NCBI GenBank assembly: GCA_964640995.1
Contig: CAZXJJ010000001.1
Coordinates: 124,001-188,000, forward strand
Reading direction: 5' to 3'
Length of the DNA: 64,000 nucleotides
DNA from: JAAYUH01 sp964640995
GTDB taxonomy: Bacteria > Caldisericota > Caldisericia > B22-G15
The notes beneath the pieces are model-generated. The model saw only the letters and a program-made list of their open reading frames with translations, had not been told where the DNA came from and searched no databases. Within the stretch, counting starts at the first letter, position 1. Each line of letters opens with the position of its first letter. Positions 8,544 through 16,939 of the stretch are shown here, in pieces. The translations under genes and the position numbers were made by a program.

Positions 8544-9449
8544 ATGGCAATATCTTATGAAACTGAATTAACTACATATAAGGCAGAATCTTATTGGCAA
8601 ATTGTTTTTAAAAGATTAAGAAAGCATAAATTAGCAATCTTTTCTCTCGTTCTTTTAATAATTATCATTTTAACTTGTATAATAGGTCCATTTTTTGTGA
8701 AATATCACTATAACTATATGGAAAGTTATGATCCAGATAACCCTTATCTAGGAGAGTATAGACCACCATCAAAGTACCATCCACTTGGTACAGATGAACT
8801 TGGAAGAGATGTTTTGTCAAGATTATTGATGGGTGGAAGAATTTCTCTTTTTGTTGGTTTTGCTGCAATGTTCTCTGCAATTTTATTAGGAGTTCTTATT
8901 GGTGCTCTAGCAGGATATTATGGAGGAATGTTAGACACTATTTTGATGAGATTTACAGATATTATGTTCTCTATTCCGGTTTTACCTCTGCTGGTTGTTT
9001 TAGCATCAGTAATTCCTGGTGGTGGTATTTGGAAAATTGTTCTTGTTATAGCTATTTTTGGATGGATGGTTGATGCAAGACTAGTAAGAGGTGTTTATCT
9101 TTCCTTAAAAGAACAAGAGTTTGCTGAAGCAGCAAGAGCTATAGGTGCTTCAAATGCAAGAATTATCTGGAGGCATCTATTACCAAACTCAATGGCACCA
9201 ATAATAGTTTCAGCAACACTTGCTATTGGAGGAAATATAATTTATGAGGCATCATTAAGTTATCTTGGTTTTGGAATAATGCCACCAACTCCTTCTTGGG
9301 GCAACATGCTTCAAAATGCACAAAGTGCTATGTTTAATGCACCATGGCTAATATGGTTCCCGGGAATTTCACTTTTTATAACAGTACTCGCATTTAACTT
9401 TCTTGGAGATGGGTTAAGAGATGCTCTTGACCCAAGATTAAAGATATAA
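8544..9449 (+). CDS. Peptide ABC transporter permease, DppC/OppC type
   Basis: 301 residues. An N-terminal extension and first membrane helix near 28-50 (LAIFSLVLLIIII) precede the extracytoplasmic motif HPLGTDELGRDVLSRLL typical of DppC proteins. The EAA loop reads FAEAARAIGASNARIIWRH. The C-terminus ends GDGLRDALDPRLK, the family signature. It pairs with the DppB-type subunit upstream. AGAGAGGTG precedes ATG at 8544. Confidence 0.92.
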   Translation: MAISYETELTTYKAESYWQIVFKRLRKHKLAIFSLVLLIIIILTCIIGPFFVKYHYNYMESYDPDNPYLGEYRPPSKYHPLGTDELGRDVLSRLLMGGRISLFVGFAAMFSAILLGVLIGALAGYYGGMLDTILMRFTDIMFSIPVLPLLVVLASVIPGGGIWKIVLVIAIFGWMVDARLVRGVYLSLKEQEFAEAARAIGASNARIIWRHLLPNSMAPIIVSATLAIGGNIIYEASLSYLGFGIMPPTPSWGNMLQNAQSAMFNAPWLIWFPGISLFITVLAFNFLGDGLRDALDPRLKI

Positions 9450-9465
9450 ATTTAAGGAGTATTAA

Positions 9466-10464
9466 ATGAAGAATGAAGTCTTGTTAGAAACAAAAGATCT
9501 TAAAACCTATTTTTATACTGATGAGGGAATAGTTAGAGCAGTTGATGGAGTCGATATTAAAATTAATGTTGGAGAAACACTCGGTCTTGTTGGTGAATCT
9601 GGTTGTGGAAAATCTGTAACCTCGCTTTCAATCATGCGCCTTGTTCCCTGGCCTCCTGGAAAAATTGTTGATGGAGAGATAATCTTTAAGGGAGAAGACC
9701 TTCTTAAAAAATCAGAAGAAGAGATGAGAAGAATCAGAGGAAGCCAAATCTCTATGATTTTCCAGGAACCAATGACATCTTTAAATCCTGTTTTTACAGT
9801 TGGATATCAAATAAGTGAAGCAATTCTTATACATCAAGATGTAACTGAAGAAGAGGCAAAAAAGAGAGCAATTGAAATGTTAAGTCTTGTTGGAATTCCA
9901 GATCCAGAGAAAAGATATAATGAATATCCACATCAACTCTCAGGCGGAATGAGGCAGAGAGTAATGATTGCTATGGCTCTCTCATGTAATCCAGATTTAC
10001 TTATCTCAGATGAAGCAACAACCGCCCTTGATGTTACAATTCAGGCACAAATTCTTGAACTTATGAAAGATCTTAAGAGAAAAATTGGAATGGCAATACT
10101 TATGATAACTCATAACCTTGCAATAATTGCTGAAATGGCAGATAATGTTGCAGTTATGTACTCTGGAAAAATTGTTGAATACTCTGATGTTAAAACAATT
10201 TTTAAATCACCTCAACATCCTTATACTTATGGACTTTTAAATTCAATTCCACTTGTTACAAAAAGAAGAAAAAAAGGAGAAAAATTACCAATAATTGAAG
10301 GAGTTGTTCCAAATCCATATCACCTTCCAAAAGGGTGTTATTTCCATCCAAGATGTCCTTATGCAACAAAAATTTGTAGAGAAGAAGAACCTCGTCTTGA
10401 AGAAATTTCTCCAAACCACTTTGTTAAATGTTGGAATTATTTAAAGCCAAATATGGGGGTATAA
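9466..10464 (+). CDS. Peptide ABC transporter ATP-binding protein, DppD/OppD type
   Basis: 332 residues. Walker A is GESGCGKS, the signature is LSGGMRQRV, Walker B with its glutamate is LLISDEATTALDV, and the H-loop is MITHN. The C-terminal oligopeptide-transporter extension holds clustered cysteines (GCYFHPRCPY, KICREE, VKCW) as in OppD/DppD proteins. It powers peptide uptake with the neighbouring DppF-type ATPase; the single base between the two genes implies coupled translation. ATG at 9466 follows AAGGAG. Confidence 0.93.
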   Translation: MKNEVLLETKDLKTYFYTDEGIVRAVDGVDIKINVGETLGLVGESGCGKSVTSLSIMRLVPWPPGKIVDGEIIFKGEDLLKKSEEEMRRIRGSQISMIFQEPMTSLNPVFTVGYQISEAILIHQDVTEEEAKKRAIEMLSLVGIPDPEKRYNEYPHQLSGGMRQRVMIAMALSCNPDLLISDEATTALDVTIQAQILELMKDLKRKIGMAILMITHNLAIIAEMADNVAVMYSGKIVEYSDVKTIFKSPQHPYTYGLLNSIPLVTKRRKKGEKLPIIEGVVPNPYHLPKGCYFHPRCPYATKICREEEPRLEEISPNHFVKCWNYLKPNMGV

Positions 10465-10465
10465 G

Positions 10466-11437
10466 ATGGCTGAACCATTATTGAGTGTAAAAAATTTAAA
10501 AAAGTATTTCCCAATTCATGGTGGAATACTTGGTGGAGTAATTGCACATGTAAAAGCAGTTGATGATATATCTTTTGATATATATGAAGGTGAGACACTT
10601 GGTCTTGTAGGTGAATCTGGATCTGGTAAAACAACAGTTGGAAAAACAATTCTAATGCTTTATCCACCAACATCGGGTGAAATAAGATTTCAAGGTCAAG
10701 TCATAAATAAACTCAAAGGTGAAGAGTTAAGAAGAATGAGAAGGAATATGCAGATTATATTCCAAGATCCATATGGTTCACTTAATCCAAGAATGCCAAT
10801 TTCAGAAATAATTGGAGAGCCACTTATTGTACATAATCTTGTGAAAAATAAAAAGGAGATGGTTGATAGAGTTGTAGAAGTTATGGAAATGGTTGGTTTA
10901 AGACCAGAGTATATAAATAGATATCCTCATGAATTTTCTGGAGGACAGAGACAAAGAATTGGAATAGCAAGAGCAATAATTTTAAATCCTAAATTTGTTG
11001 TCTGTGATGAGCCAGTTAGTGCTCTTGATGTTTCAATTCAATCCCAAGTAATTAATCTTTTAAATGAATTACAAGAAAAATTAAAATTAACATATCTTTT
11101 TGTTGCACATGATATGGCGGTCATAAGACACATGTGCGATAGAATTGTTGTAATGTATCTTGGAAAAATTATGGAAATTGCTCCAAATGATGAACTTTTT
11201 GATAATCCTCTTCATCCATACACTCAGGCTCTTCTTTCAGCAGTACCAATACCAGATCCTGAAATTAAAAAAGAAAGAGCAGTACTTCAAGGAGATATAC
11301 CATCACCAATTAATCCTCCAAAAGGTTGTGTTTTCCATACAAGATGTCCAATTGCAATGCCTGTTTGTAGGGAAGTAGTGCCTGAACAAAGAGAAATAAA
11401 ACCAGGACACTTTGTTTCATGTCACGCAGTTAAATAA
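10466..11437 (+). CDS. Peptide ABC transporter ATP-binding protein, DppF/OppF type
   Basis: 323 residues. Walker A is GESGSGKTT, the signature is FSGGQRQRIGIARAI, Walker B is FVVCDEPVSALDV, and the H-loop is VAHDM. The C-terminal oligo_HPY region (PPKGCVFHTRCP, PVCREVVPE, VSCH) has the conserved cysteines. It is the last gene of the importer operon and is followed directly by a strong terminator. The ATG at 10466 sits two bases after the DppD stop codon begins its final position, with a weak GGGGGT upstream. Confidence 0.93.
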   Translation: MAEPLLSVKNLKKYFPIHGGILGGVIAHVKAVDDISFDIYEGETLGLVGESGSGKTTVGKTILMLYPPTSGEIRFQGQVINKLKGEELRRMRRNMQIIFQDPYGSLNPRMPISEIIGEPLIVHNLVKNKKEMVDRVVEVMEMVGLRPEYINRYPHEFSGGQRQRIGIARAIILNPKFVVCDEPVSALDVSIQSQVINLLNELQEKLKLTYLFVAHDMAVIRHMCDRIVVMYLGKIMEIAPNDELFDNPLHPYTQALLSAVPIPDPEIKKERAVLQGDIPSPINPPKGCVFHTRCPIAMPVCREVVPEQREIKPGHFVSCHAVK

Positions 11438-11443
11438 ATATAT

Positions 11444-11475
11444 AAGGGGCTCTTCGGAGCCCCTTTAAAATTTTT
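11444..11475 (+). terminator. Intrinsic terminator ending the peptide transporter operon
   Basis: A 9-bp stem (AAGGGGCTC / GAGCCCCTT) is capped by a stable TTCG tetraloop and followed by TAAAATTTTT. It lies 7 bases after the DppF stop and abuts the next ATG at 11476. Confidence 0.88.
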
Positions 11476-11733
11476 ATGAAGATAAAAGTCAAAGTTGCCC
11501 CTAGTTCTAAAGTTAATAAAATTATTTCATTTAAAGAAAGTATTTTATTTATAAAAATTTCAAAACCACCAATTCATAATAAAGCAAATTTAGAACTTAT
11601 TAAATTTCTTGAAGAAACATTTTCGGTTAAAGGAATAAAAATTGTTTATGGAGAAAGAGGGAAAGATAAATTAGTTGAAATTCCTATTGATGAAAAATTG
11701 TTTTTTGAAAAATTAAGAGAAATTTTAATTTAA
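11476..11733 (+). CDS. DUF167 (YggU) family protein
   Basis: 85 residues with the family pattern: KVKVAPSSKVNKI, then IKISKPPIHNKANLELIKFL, then IVYGERGKDKLVEI. This is a small alpha/beta cytoplasmic protein of unknown function found across bacteria, archaea and eukaryotes. The ATG lies only a few bases after the preceding terminator and has no Shine-Dalgarno sequence; TAAAAT at 11466-11471 could act as a -10 giving a nearly leaderless mRNA, which is speculative. It is followed by lspA after 21 bases. Confidence 0.85.
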   Translation: MKIKVKVAPSSKVNKIISFKESILFIKISKPPIHNKANLELIKFLEETFSVKGIKIVYGERGKDKLVEIPIDEKLFFEKLREILI

Positions 11734-11754
11734 AATTTTGATAATATATATTTT

Positions 11755-12198
11755 ATGAAGTTTATTTATTTTTTCATTTTTTCATTAATTTTTGTATTCT
11801 TTGATAGATTATCAAAAAATTTTGTTATAAAAAATATAAAATATGGAGACACTCTAAAAATTTTGGGAGATTTTTTAAAATTTGAAAGAGTCGATAATAG
11901 AGGAGGAATTTTCGGACTTTTTCCTAATGGCAAAATAATTTTCATCGTTCTTTCGATAATTGCTCTTATAATTATCTTTATATTTTTAGCTAAATTTAAA
12001 TTTAACTCAATATTTTTAATTTTCCTTTTATCTCTTATTTTTTCAGGAATAGTAGGTAATTTAATTGACAGAGCTCTTTATGGATATGTGATTGATTTTA
12101 TAAGTGTAAAAAATTTTCCAGTTTTTAACCTATCAGATTCATATATTACTATTGGAGTTATTCTAACAGTCCTTTATTTATGGAAAAAAGAGTTATAA
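11755..12198 (+). CDS. lspA: Lipoprotein signal peptidase II
   Basis: 147 residues and four membrane helices. It is an aspartyl protease that removes prolipoprotein signal peptides. The family blocks are NRGGIFG (47-53), GNLIDRALYGYVIDFI with catalytic D114, and FNLSDSYI with D128. Its substrates in this window would include the lipobox proteins at 30739 and 61139. No Shine-Dalgarno precedes ATG 11755; an AT-rich GATAATATATATT stretch directly upstream could be a -10 element. The 3' end overlaps the RluD-like gene by 19 bases. Confidence 0.93.
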   Translation: MKFIYFFIFSLIFVFFDRLSKNFVIKNIKYGDTLKILGDFLKFERVDNRGGIFGLFPNGKIIFIVLSIIALIIIFIFLAKFKFNSIFLIFLLSLIFSGIVGNLIDRALYGYVIDFISVKNFPVFNLSDSYITIGVILTVLYLWKKEL

Positions 12199-13091
12199 AA
12201 TTTGTTTCAAGTGAAAAAGGGGAGAGATTAGACTCATTTATTAAGAAAAATTTAACTGATTATAGTAGAGAATTTATTAAAAATTTTATAAAAGAGGGAA
12301 ATGTTTTAGTTAATGGAGAAATTAAAAAACCTTCATACAAAATAAAAGAAAAAGATATTATAGTAATTAAAATTCCTGAACCAAAAGAGTTATCTTTGAA
12401 ACCTGAAGATTTAAAAATTGAAATTTTATATGAAGATAATGACATTGCAATTGTAAATAAACCTCAAGGTATGTTGACTCATCCTGCAGGTAAAAAAAGA
12501 GAGGGTACTCTTGTAAATGCTCTTCTATATCACTTAAAAAATCTTTCTCAAATTGGAGGAGTTTTAAGACCTGGAATAGTTCATAGATTGGATAAAGACA
12601 CATCCGGCCTTCTTGTAGTTGCAAAAAATGATTTTGCTCATCAAGTACTTTCAAGAGATTTAAAAGAAAGAAAAATTAAAAGAATATATTATGCTCTTGT
12701 TAAAGGAGAATTAAATCAAAATGAAGGTTCTATTTCAATTCCATTAACCAAAAATTTTAAATCAAAAAAATTTGTTAAACCTTCTCTTCTTGGAAAAGAA
12801 GCAGAAACTCATTTCAAAGTTATAAAAAGATATAAAGGTTATACACTTCTTGAGATTTCTCTTAAAACAGGTAGAACTCATCAAATAAGAGTTCATTTAA
12901 GTTTTATTGGTTATCCAATAATTGGTGATAAAGTCTATGGAATTCCTATGTCCCAATTAAAAGGTCAACTTCTTCATGCAAAAAAATTAATTTTAAATCA
13001 CCCAAGAACAGGAGAGAGATTAGAATTTGAGTCCCCGTTTCCAGATTATTTTGAGAACTTTTTAAAGAGCCTTCAAGAATTCAGTAAATAA
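12180..13091 (+). CDS. RluA/RluD family 23S rRNA pseudouridine synthase
   Basis: 303 residues. The S4 RNA-binding domain (GERLDSFI to about residue 65) precedes the RluA-type catalytic domain with HRLDKDTSG and catalytic D138. The later LKTGRTHQIRVHLSFIGYPIIGD motif region is intact. It isomerises uridines in large-subunit rRNA; RluD is the closest match by architecture, but the exact target cannot be read from sequence. It starts inside lspA (19-base overlap), as in many bacteria where the two genes are neighbours. Its 3' end overlaps convergent pyrG by 30 bases. Confidence 0.92.
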   Translation: MEKRVIKFVSSEKGERLDSFIKKNLTDYSREFIKNFIKEGNVLVNGEIKKPSYKIKEKDIIVIKIPEPKELSLKPEDLKIEILYEDNDIAIVNKPQGMLTHPAGKKREGTLVNALLYHLKNLSQIGGVLRPGIVHRLDKDTSGLLVVAKNDFAHQVLSRDLKERKIKRIYYALVKGELNQNEGSISIPLTKNFKSKKFVKPSLLGKEAETHFKVIKRYKGYTLLEISLKTGRTHQIRVHLSFIGYPIIGDKVYGIPMSQLKGQLLHAKKLILNHPRTGERLEFESPFPDYFENFLKSLQEFSK

Positions 13092-14630
13092 ATTATTTGG
13101 ATAAAGTGGTTTAGATGAAAATTCTGGATGATATTGAACTCCAATATAAAATGGATGATCAGTAAGTTCAACAATTTCAACTTCTCCATCTTTACTTCTA
13201 CCAGAAACTATAAATCCACTTTGAGTTAATTCATTTATAAAATCAAGATTGAATGTATATCTATGTCTATGTCTCTCTTTAATAAAACCCTGTTTATAGA
13301 TTGAGTGGGCTTTTGAATTTTCTTTTATTATTATTTCACTTTCGCCCAATCTCATTGTTCCGCCCAAAAGTTTTGTATCTCTTTGTGATGAAAGAAGGTC
13401 AATTACAGGATATGGTGTTTCTTTTTCAAACTCTGTTGAATTCGCCTCTTTATATCCAATGACATTTCTGAAAAATTCAATTAGAATGATTTGAAGGCCG
13501 AGGCAGATTCCTAAGAGTGGCTTTTTATTTTCTCTTGCATATTTAGTGCCTTCAATCATACCCTCAATTCCTCTTTTTCCAAAACCACCTGGAATTATAA
13601 TTCCATCTACTTTCTCAAGGTTTCTAGATAAATTATCAATATCTTCAGATGAAATCCATTCAATTTCTATATTTATTCCTAAATTAACACTTGAGTGAAT
13701 TAGGGCTTCCTTTAAAGATAAATAGGCATCCTTTAATTCAATATATTTCCCTAAAATACCAATTTTTTTTGTTTTATTACCTTTATTTATTTTTGATGTG
13801 AAATTCAACCAATCTGAAATTTCTAATTTCCCTTTTTCATTAAACAAATTTTCTAAAATATCTTTTATGTTAGATTTTAAAAGAACTTCTGGAACAAAGT
13901 AATGTGATTCAAGATCTTTAACTGGAATTATTTTTTCAAAAGGAATTCCTAAATAATAAGAAAGTTTTTCTCTTTCTTGAATTCCTACATCCTTTTTACT
14001 TCTTAAAAATAATATATCTGGGTAAATACCTAAACTTCTCAACTCTTTAACCGAATGTTGAGTAGGTTTTGTTTTTAATTCTTCTGTTGTTTCAAGATAT
14101 GGAACATAAGTAACATGAAAAAAGAAAACATCCTTCTCTTCTATTTTTAATTCGGATGAAGCTTCAATAAATGGTAAAGATTCTATATCCCCAACAGTTC
14201 CACCAATTTCAGTTATTATTATTTCACTATTATCTTTCTTTATTACATCTTTTATAAAATTAATTATTTCCTTTGTTAAATGTGGAATAACTTGAATTGT
14301 TTGACCTAAAAAATCGCCTTTTCTTTCTTTTTCAATTATTGTTTTAAATAGGTATCCACTGGTTATATTATTATATTTCGAGAGATTCTGATTTAAAAAT
14401 CTCTCATAATGACCTATATCAAGATCAACCTCACCCCCATCTTTTGTTACAAAAACTTCACCATGTTGATATGGATTCATTGAACCTGCATCAACATTTA
14501 AATATGGGTCAAATTTTAGCATGGAAACTTTATAACCCATACTTTTTATTATGAGACCAAGAGAAGATGCAATAATTCCTTTTCCTAAGGAGGACATTAC
14601 TCCTCCGGTTATGAATATATATTTTGCCAT
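13062..14630 (-). CDS. pyrG: CTP synthase
   Basis: 522 residues, near the normal 530-550. The N-terminal amidoligase domain begins KYIFITGGVMSSLGKGI with the P-loop, followed by DPYLNVDAGSM and GEVFVTKDGGE. The C-terminal class I glutaminase has the nucleophile C376 in GICLGLQ, HRHRY, and the catalytic histidine in GVQYHPEF. It makes CTP from UTP, ATP and glutamine. It is transcribed convergently with the RluD-like gene. There is no strong Shine-Dalgarno; TATAAT spans the stop of the upstream gene about 10 bases before the ATG, which might provide a short-leader promoter. Confidence 0.96.
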   Translation of the reverse strand: MAKYIFITGGVMSSLGKGIIASSLGLIIKSMGYKVSMLKFDPYLNVDAGSMNPYQHGEVFVTKDGGEVDLDIGHYERFLNQNLSKYNNITSGYLFKTIIEKERKGDFLGQTIQVIPHLTKEIINFIKDVIKKDNSEIIITEIGGTVGDIESLPFIEASSELKIEEKDVFFFHVTYVPYLETTEELKTKPTQHSVKELRSLGIYPDILFLRSKKDVGIQEREKLSYYLGIPFEKIIPVKDLESHYFVPEVLLKSNIKDILENLFNEKGKLEISDWLNFTSKINKGNKTKKIGILGKYIELKDAYLSLKEALIHSSVNLGINIEIEWISSEDIDNLSRNLEKVDGIIIPGGFGKRGIEGMIEGTKYARENKKPLLGICLGLQIILIEFFRNVIGYKEANSTEFEKETPYPVIDLLSSQRDTKLLGGTMRLGESEIIIKENSKAHSIYKQGFIKERHRHRYTFNLDFINELTQSGFIVSGRSKDGEVEIVELTDHPFYIGVQYHPEFSSKPLYPNNLFTEFLKAL

Positions 14631-14641
14631 ATATTTTTAAA

Positions 14642-14938
14642 TTATATCTCTATTTTCTCCATCACCTCAACTTCAACATGTGCAATATCTATTATTTTGC
14701 TTATTGCCTCAATAAGTGCCTTTCCCATTTCAGATTCAAGACCTTTTTTCCATTTATCGAGTGATTCAACAGTATATCTTACATAAAATATGTTTGCTTC
14801 TCCATAAAGGGGTTTATAAACGTCATAATCTTTTGCTCCCCACTCTCTTTGAATAGGCATAAATTCATTAAGCCATGCTTTAAAATCATCAATTGTTTTT
14901 CCTTCTCTTAATTTGTCCTTGTAAATGATGTAATACAT
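14642..14938 (-). CDS. Small conserved-looking protein, function unknown
   Basis: 98 residues with no recognised family. It begins MYYIIYKDKLREGKT, is rich in aromatic and charged residues, and its alternating strand/helix pattern resembles ferredoxin-like dimeric alpha/beta-barrel proteins (ABM or NIPSNAP type). It has no signal peptide or membrane helix. AAAAGGAGGTG lies upstream of the ATG. A promoter candidate is present at 14978-15005, so it may be transcribed separately from the genes at 15008-16284. Confidence 0.7.
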   Translation of the reverse strand: MYYIIYKDKLREGKTIDDFKAWLNEFMPIQREWGAKDYDVYKPLYGEANIFYVRYTVESLDKWKKGLESEMGKALIEAISKIIDIAHVEVEVMEKIEI

Positions 14939-14977
14939 TTTAAAACACCTCCTTTTAATTTTTATCTCTCTATTTTA

Positions 14978-15005
14978 ATTATCCATTTTTTATATTATTT
15001 TTCAA
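14978..15005 (-). promoter_or_regulatory. Candidate promoter for the 98-residue protein
   Basis: On the minus strand, TTGAAA (15005-15000) and GATAAT (14983-14978) are separated by 16 bases. It lies just after the stop of the gene at 15008. Confidence 0.45.
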
Positions 15006-15007
15006 AT

Positions 15008-15346
15008 CTAACAGGTTAAATGAAATACTCCTGCTTTCTTTTTGTTTTCTATTTCATTGAATTTTTTTACTGCATCCTTTGTTTTTAAAATAAAATATTC
15101 AATTTTCTCTTCTTGAAGTTTTTTAATCACTTCTTCACTTACTTTCATTAATCCACTTGCACCTGTTCCAATTATTAAAACTTGAGGTTTAAACTCAAAA
15201 ACCTCATATAGGTCTAAAGTTTGAAGTAAATGCCCTTCTTCTCTCCACCAATTTTCAATTATTTTATCTTCTAAAATAATTAAATCTCTTCTATATACTT
15301 TACCATCTATAATTATTTCACCAAATTCATAAGATTCTATTCTCAT
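15008..15346 (-). CDS. Mth938-like domain protein (DUF498/DUF598)
   Basis: 112 residues. The sequence fits the Mth938/NDUFAF3-like family: FGEIIIDGKVYRRDLII near the N-terminus, then PQVLIIGTGASGLMKVSEE, then a C-terminal helix. Relatives include mitochondrial complex I assembly factors, but bacterial and archaeal members have no defined function. The ATG overlaps the stop of the upstream gene (ATGA at 15343-15346), showing coupled translation with the adenosine-specific kinase homologue. Confidence 0.8.
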   Translation of the reverse strand: MRIESYEFGEIIIDGKVYRRDLIILEDKIIENWWREEGHLLQTLDLYEVFEFKPQVLIIGTGASGLMKVSEEVIKKLQEEKIEYFILKTKDAVKKFNEIENKKKAGVFHLTC

Positions 15347-15825
15347 AATTTATAACCAATTTTTCTTAAAAATTCCTTTCTTTTAATCTTATCCTCTTCA
15401 GTTTCAAATCCAAGAGGTGATTCACCATCAACAACACCCAAAATGCCTCTTCCTTGTTCTGTTTCTGCAACTATAACTTCAATTGGATTTGCACTTGCAG
15501 CAAAAATTCTCACAACTTCTTCAACCATTTTGATTCTATTTAATACATTTATTGGATAAGCATCTTTTAGAAATATTACAAAAATATGACCTGCTCCGAT
15601 ATTCATAGCATTTTCTTTCGCAAGTTCAACTAAATAATTATCATTTCCAGCAAACCTAATGAGTCTTGGACCAGATGATTCATTAAAAGCAATTCCAAAT
15701 TTTATAGAAGTTGAACTTGTAATTAAGGTTTCATATAAATCCTCAACAGTTTTTATAAAATGTGATTGACCAATTATAACATTAAAATTTTCAGGATTTT
15801 TAATTTTAACAACTTTAATTTCCAT
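15343..15825 (-). CDS. Adenosine-specific kinase family protein (PF04008)
   Basis: 160 residues, full length for the family. Recognisable blocks are NVIIGQSHFIKTVEDLYE, FGIAFNESSGPRLIRFAGND, GAGHIFVIFLKDAYPINVLN and the C-terminal GVVDGESPLGFE. The family was named from a thermophilic archaeal structure with a possible adenosine-binding site; the enzymatic activity is not firmly established. It is common in thermophiles. GGAGGTGGAATATTT precedes the ATG. It lies 15 bases after the membrane-anchored gene at 15841. Confidence 0.85.
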   Translation of the reverse strand: MEIKVVKIKNPENFNVIIGQSHFIKTVEDLYETLITSSTSIKFGIAFNESSGPRLIRFAGNDNYLVELAKENAMNIGAGHIFVIFLKDAYPINVLNRIKMVEEVVRIFAASANPIEVIVAETEQGRGILGVVDGESPLGFETEEDKIKRKEFLRKIGYKL

Positions 15826-15840
15826 AAATATTCCACCTCC

Positions 15841-16284
15841 TTATTCAACTAAAATTTCTAAAATATTTATTGGAATTTTTATTTTTATTTCATCAATTCT
15901 TATAGGGAGTCCAAAAGCATAATTTATAAAATCATAAATTTTTTCTTCAAATTGAACTTTAATATAAACACTTCCACTCTTTTTTGAAATAACTTTGATT
16001 AAATCTGAGAAATAATTATCAAGATTAATTTTGGTTAATTCTTTTTTTAAATCCGAAGATAAAACTCCACTTGTCTCAATTGGAATTTTTATGTTTTTTA
16101 TGAAAATCTCATTACCCTCTTTTATTTCTCCAAATTTTAAATTTTTTGTAATAGTTTTACTCTCTTTTAAGTATGCTTTCCATCCAAATCCTAAAATATA
16201 ATTTTTATCAACAATTTTTGATATGTAAAATAGAAAAATATAAAAAATTATAATAAAAATTACAATAACAATAATTTTTTTCAT
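15841..16284 (-). CDS. Membrane-anchored protein of unknown function
   Basis: 147 residues. An N-terminal signal anchor (KKIIVIVIFIIIFYIFLFY) is followed by an extracytoplasmic domain ending IPINILEIL. No family was recognised; the C-terminal half has a strand-rich pattern. An upstream in-frame ATG at 16296 was rejected because an extended -10 element (TGtTATAAT, 16303-16295) overlaps it, so transcription probably starts only a few bases before ATG 16284. No Shine-Dalgarno is visible. It heads the minus-strand group running to 15008. Confidence 0.65.
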   Translation of the reverse strand: MKKIIVIVIFIIIFYIFLFYISKIVDKNYILGFGWKAYLKESKTITKNLKFGEIKEGNEIFIKNIKIPIETSGVLSSDLKKELTKINLDNYFSDLIKVISKKSGSVYIKVQFEEKIYDFINYAFGLPIRIDEIKIKIPINILEILVE

Positions 16285-16294
16285 AATTATTAAC

Positions 16295-16303
16295 ATTATA
16301 ACA
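16295..16303 (-). promoter_or_regulatory. Extended -10 promoter, short-leader gene at 16284
   Basis: The minus strand reads TGtTATAAT, a perfect extended -10. The -10 ends 10 bases before the ATG, so the leader is at most a few bases. It lies back to back with the plus-strand element at 16312-16320. Confidence 0.6.
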
Positions 16304-16311
16304 GAATTTTG

Positions 16312-16320
16312 TGCTATAAT
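16312..16320 (+). promoter_or_regulatory. Extended -10 promoter for the UPF0316 gene
   Basis: The plus strand reads TGcTATAAT. The expected start is near 16327, leaving a ~26-base leader with AGGAG before ATG 16353. No good -35 hexamer is visible. Confidence 0.6.
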
Positions 16321-16352
16321 TTAGCGATATAATTTTTTTAGGAGTTAGAGGT

Positions 16353-16874
16353 ATGAATTACGAAGTTATTAAGATCGCTTTCATAATTTTTTTGATAAGA
16401 GTTGTAGGAATTACTATTTCAAGTTTCCGAACTATTTTGATGGTTAAGGGTGAAAAACTTTTAACATTTATAACCTCTTTTTTTGAAACTGTTCTTTATG
16501 TTATTGGATTAAATCTAGTATTGCAGCATCTTGATAACTTTTTAAATTTATCAATTTATTCTCTTGGTTTTGCAGTTGGAAATTATATTGGTATGGTTAT
16601 TGATGAAAAACTTGGAATTGGTTATGAAACATTTATTGTTATACCAACAAAATGTGATGGTGAAATAACTAAACTTTTAAGAAATGAAGGTTATATTGTT
16701 ACAAAAGTTAAGGGCGAGGGATTAAAGGGAGAAAAAGATGTTCTGTATGTAACACTCAAAAGAAAGGATATCAAAAAATTCGAAAACCTTATAAAAGAAT
16801 TTGATAAAGAAGCATTTTACTTTACACTTGAAACAAAAAGGGCAAGAAAATTTACATACTTGACAAAACATTAA
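16353..16874 (+). CDS. UPF0316 family membrane protein (DUF5698 + DUF2179)
   Basis: 173 residues. Three N-terminal membrane helices (to about 95) contain the DUF5698 pattern RTILMVKGEK and FAVGNYIGMVIDEKLGIG. A C-terminal cytoplasmic DUF2179-like domain follows (EGYIVTKVKGEGLKGEKD, then LYVTLKRKDIKKFENLI). The DUF2179 domain resembles small nucleotide- or ligand-binding regulatory domains; the molecular function is unknown. It is transcribed divergently from the gene at 15841. Its last codons overlap the -35 of the cold-shock gene promoter. Confidence 0.85.
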   Translation: MNYEVIKIAFIIFLIRVVGITISSFRTILMVKGEKLLTFITSFFETVLYVIGLNLVLQHLDNFLNLSIYSLGFAVGNYIGMVIDEKLGIGYETFIVIPTKCDGEITKLLRNEGYIVTKVKGEGLKGEKDVLYVTLKRKDIKKFENLIKEFDKEAFYFTLETKRARKFTYLTKH

Positions 16875-16887
16875 TTTCTGTTAAACT
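16860..16887 (+). promoter_or_regulatory. Strong promoter of the cold-shock gene
   Basis: TTGACA at 16860-16865, a 16-base spacer and TAAACT at 16882-16887 preceded by TGt (extended -10). Transcription should start near 16894, right at a GTACC/GGTAC hairpin (16894-16908) in the 5' leader. Confidence 0.75.
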
Positions 16888-16939
16888 CAATTCGTACCTT
16901 ACAGGTACTAAACAAATTTTTTTAGGAGGAAGCATTAGT

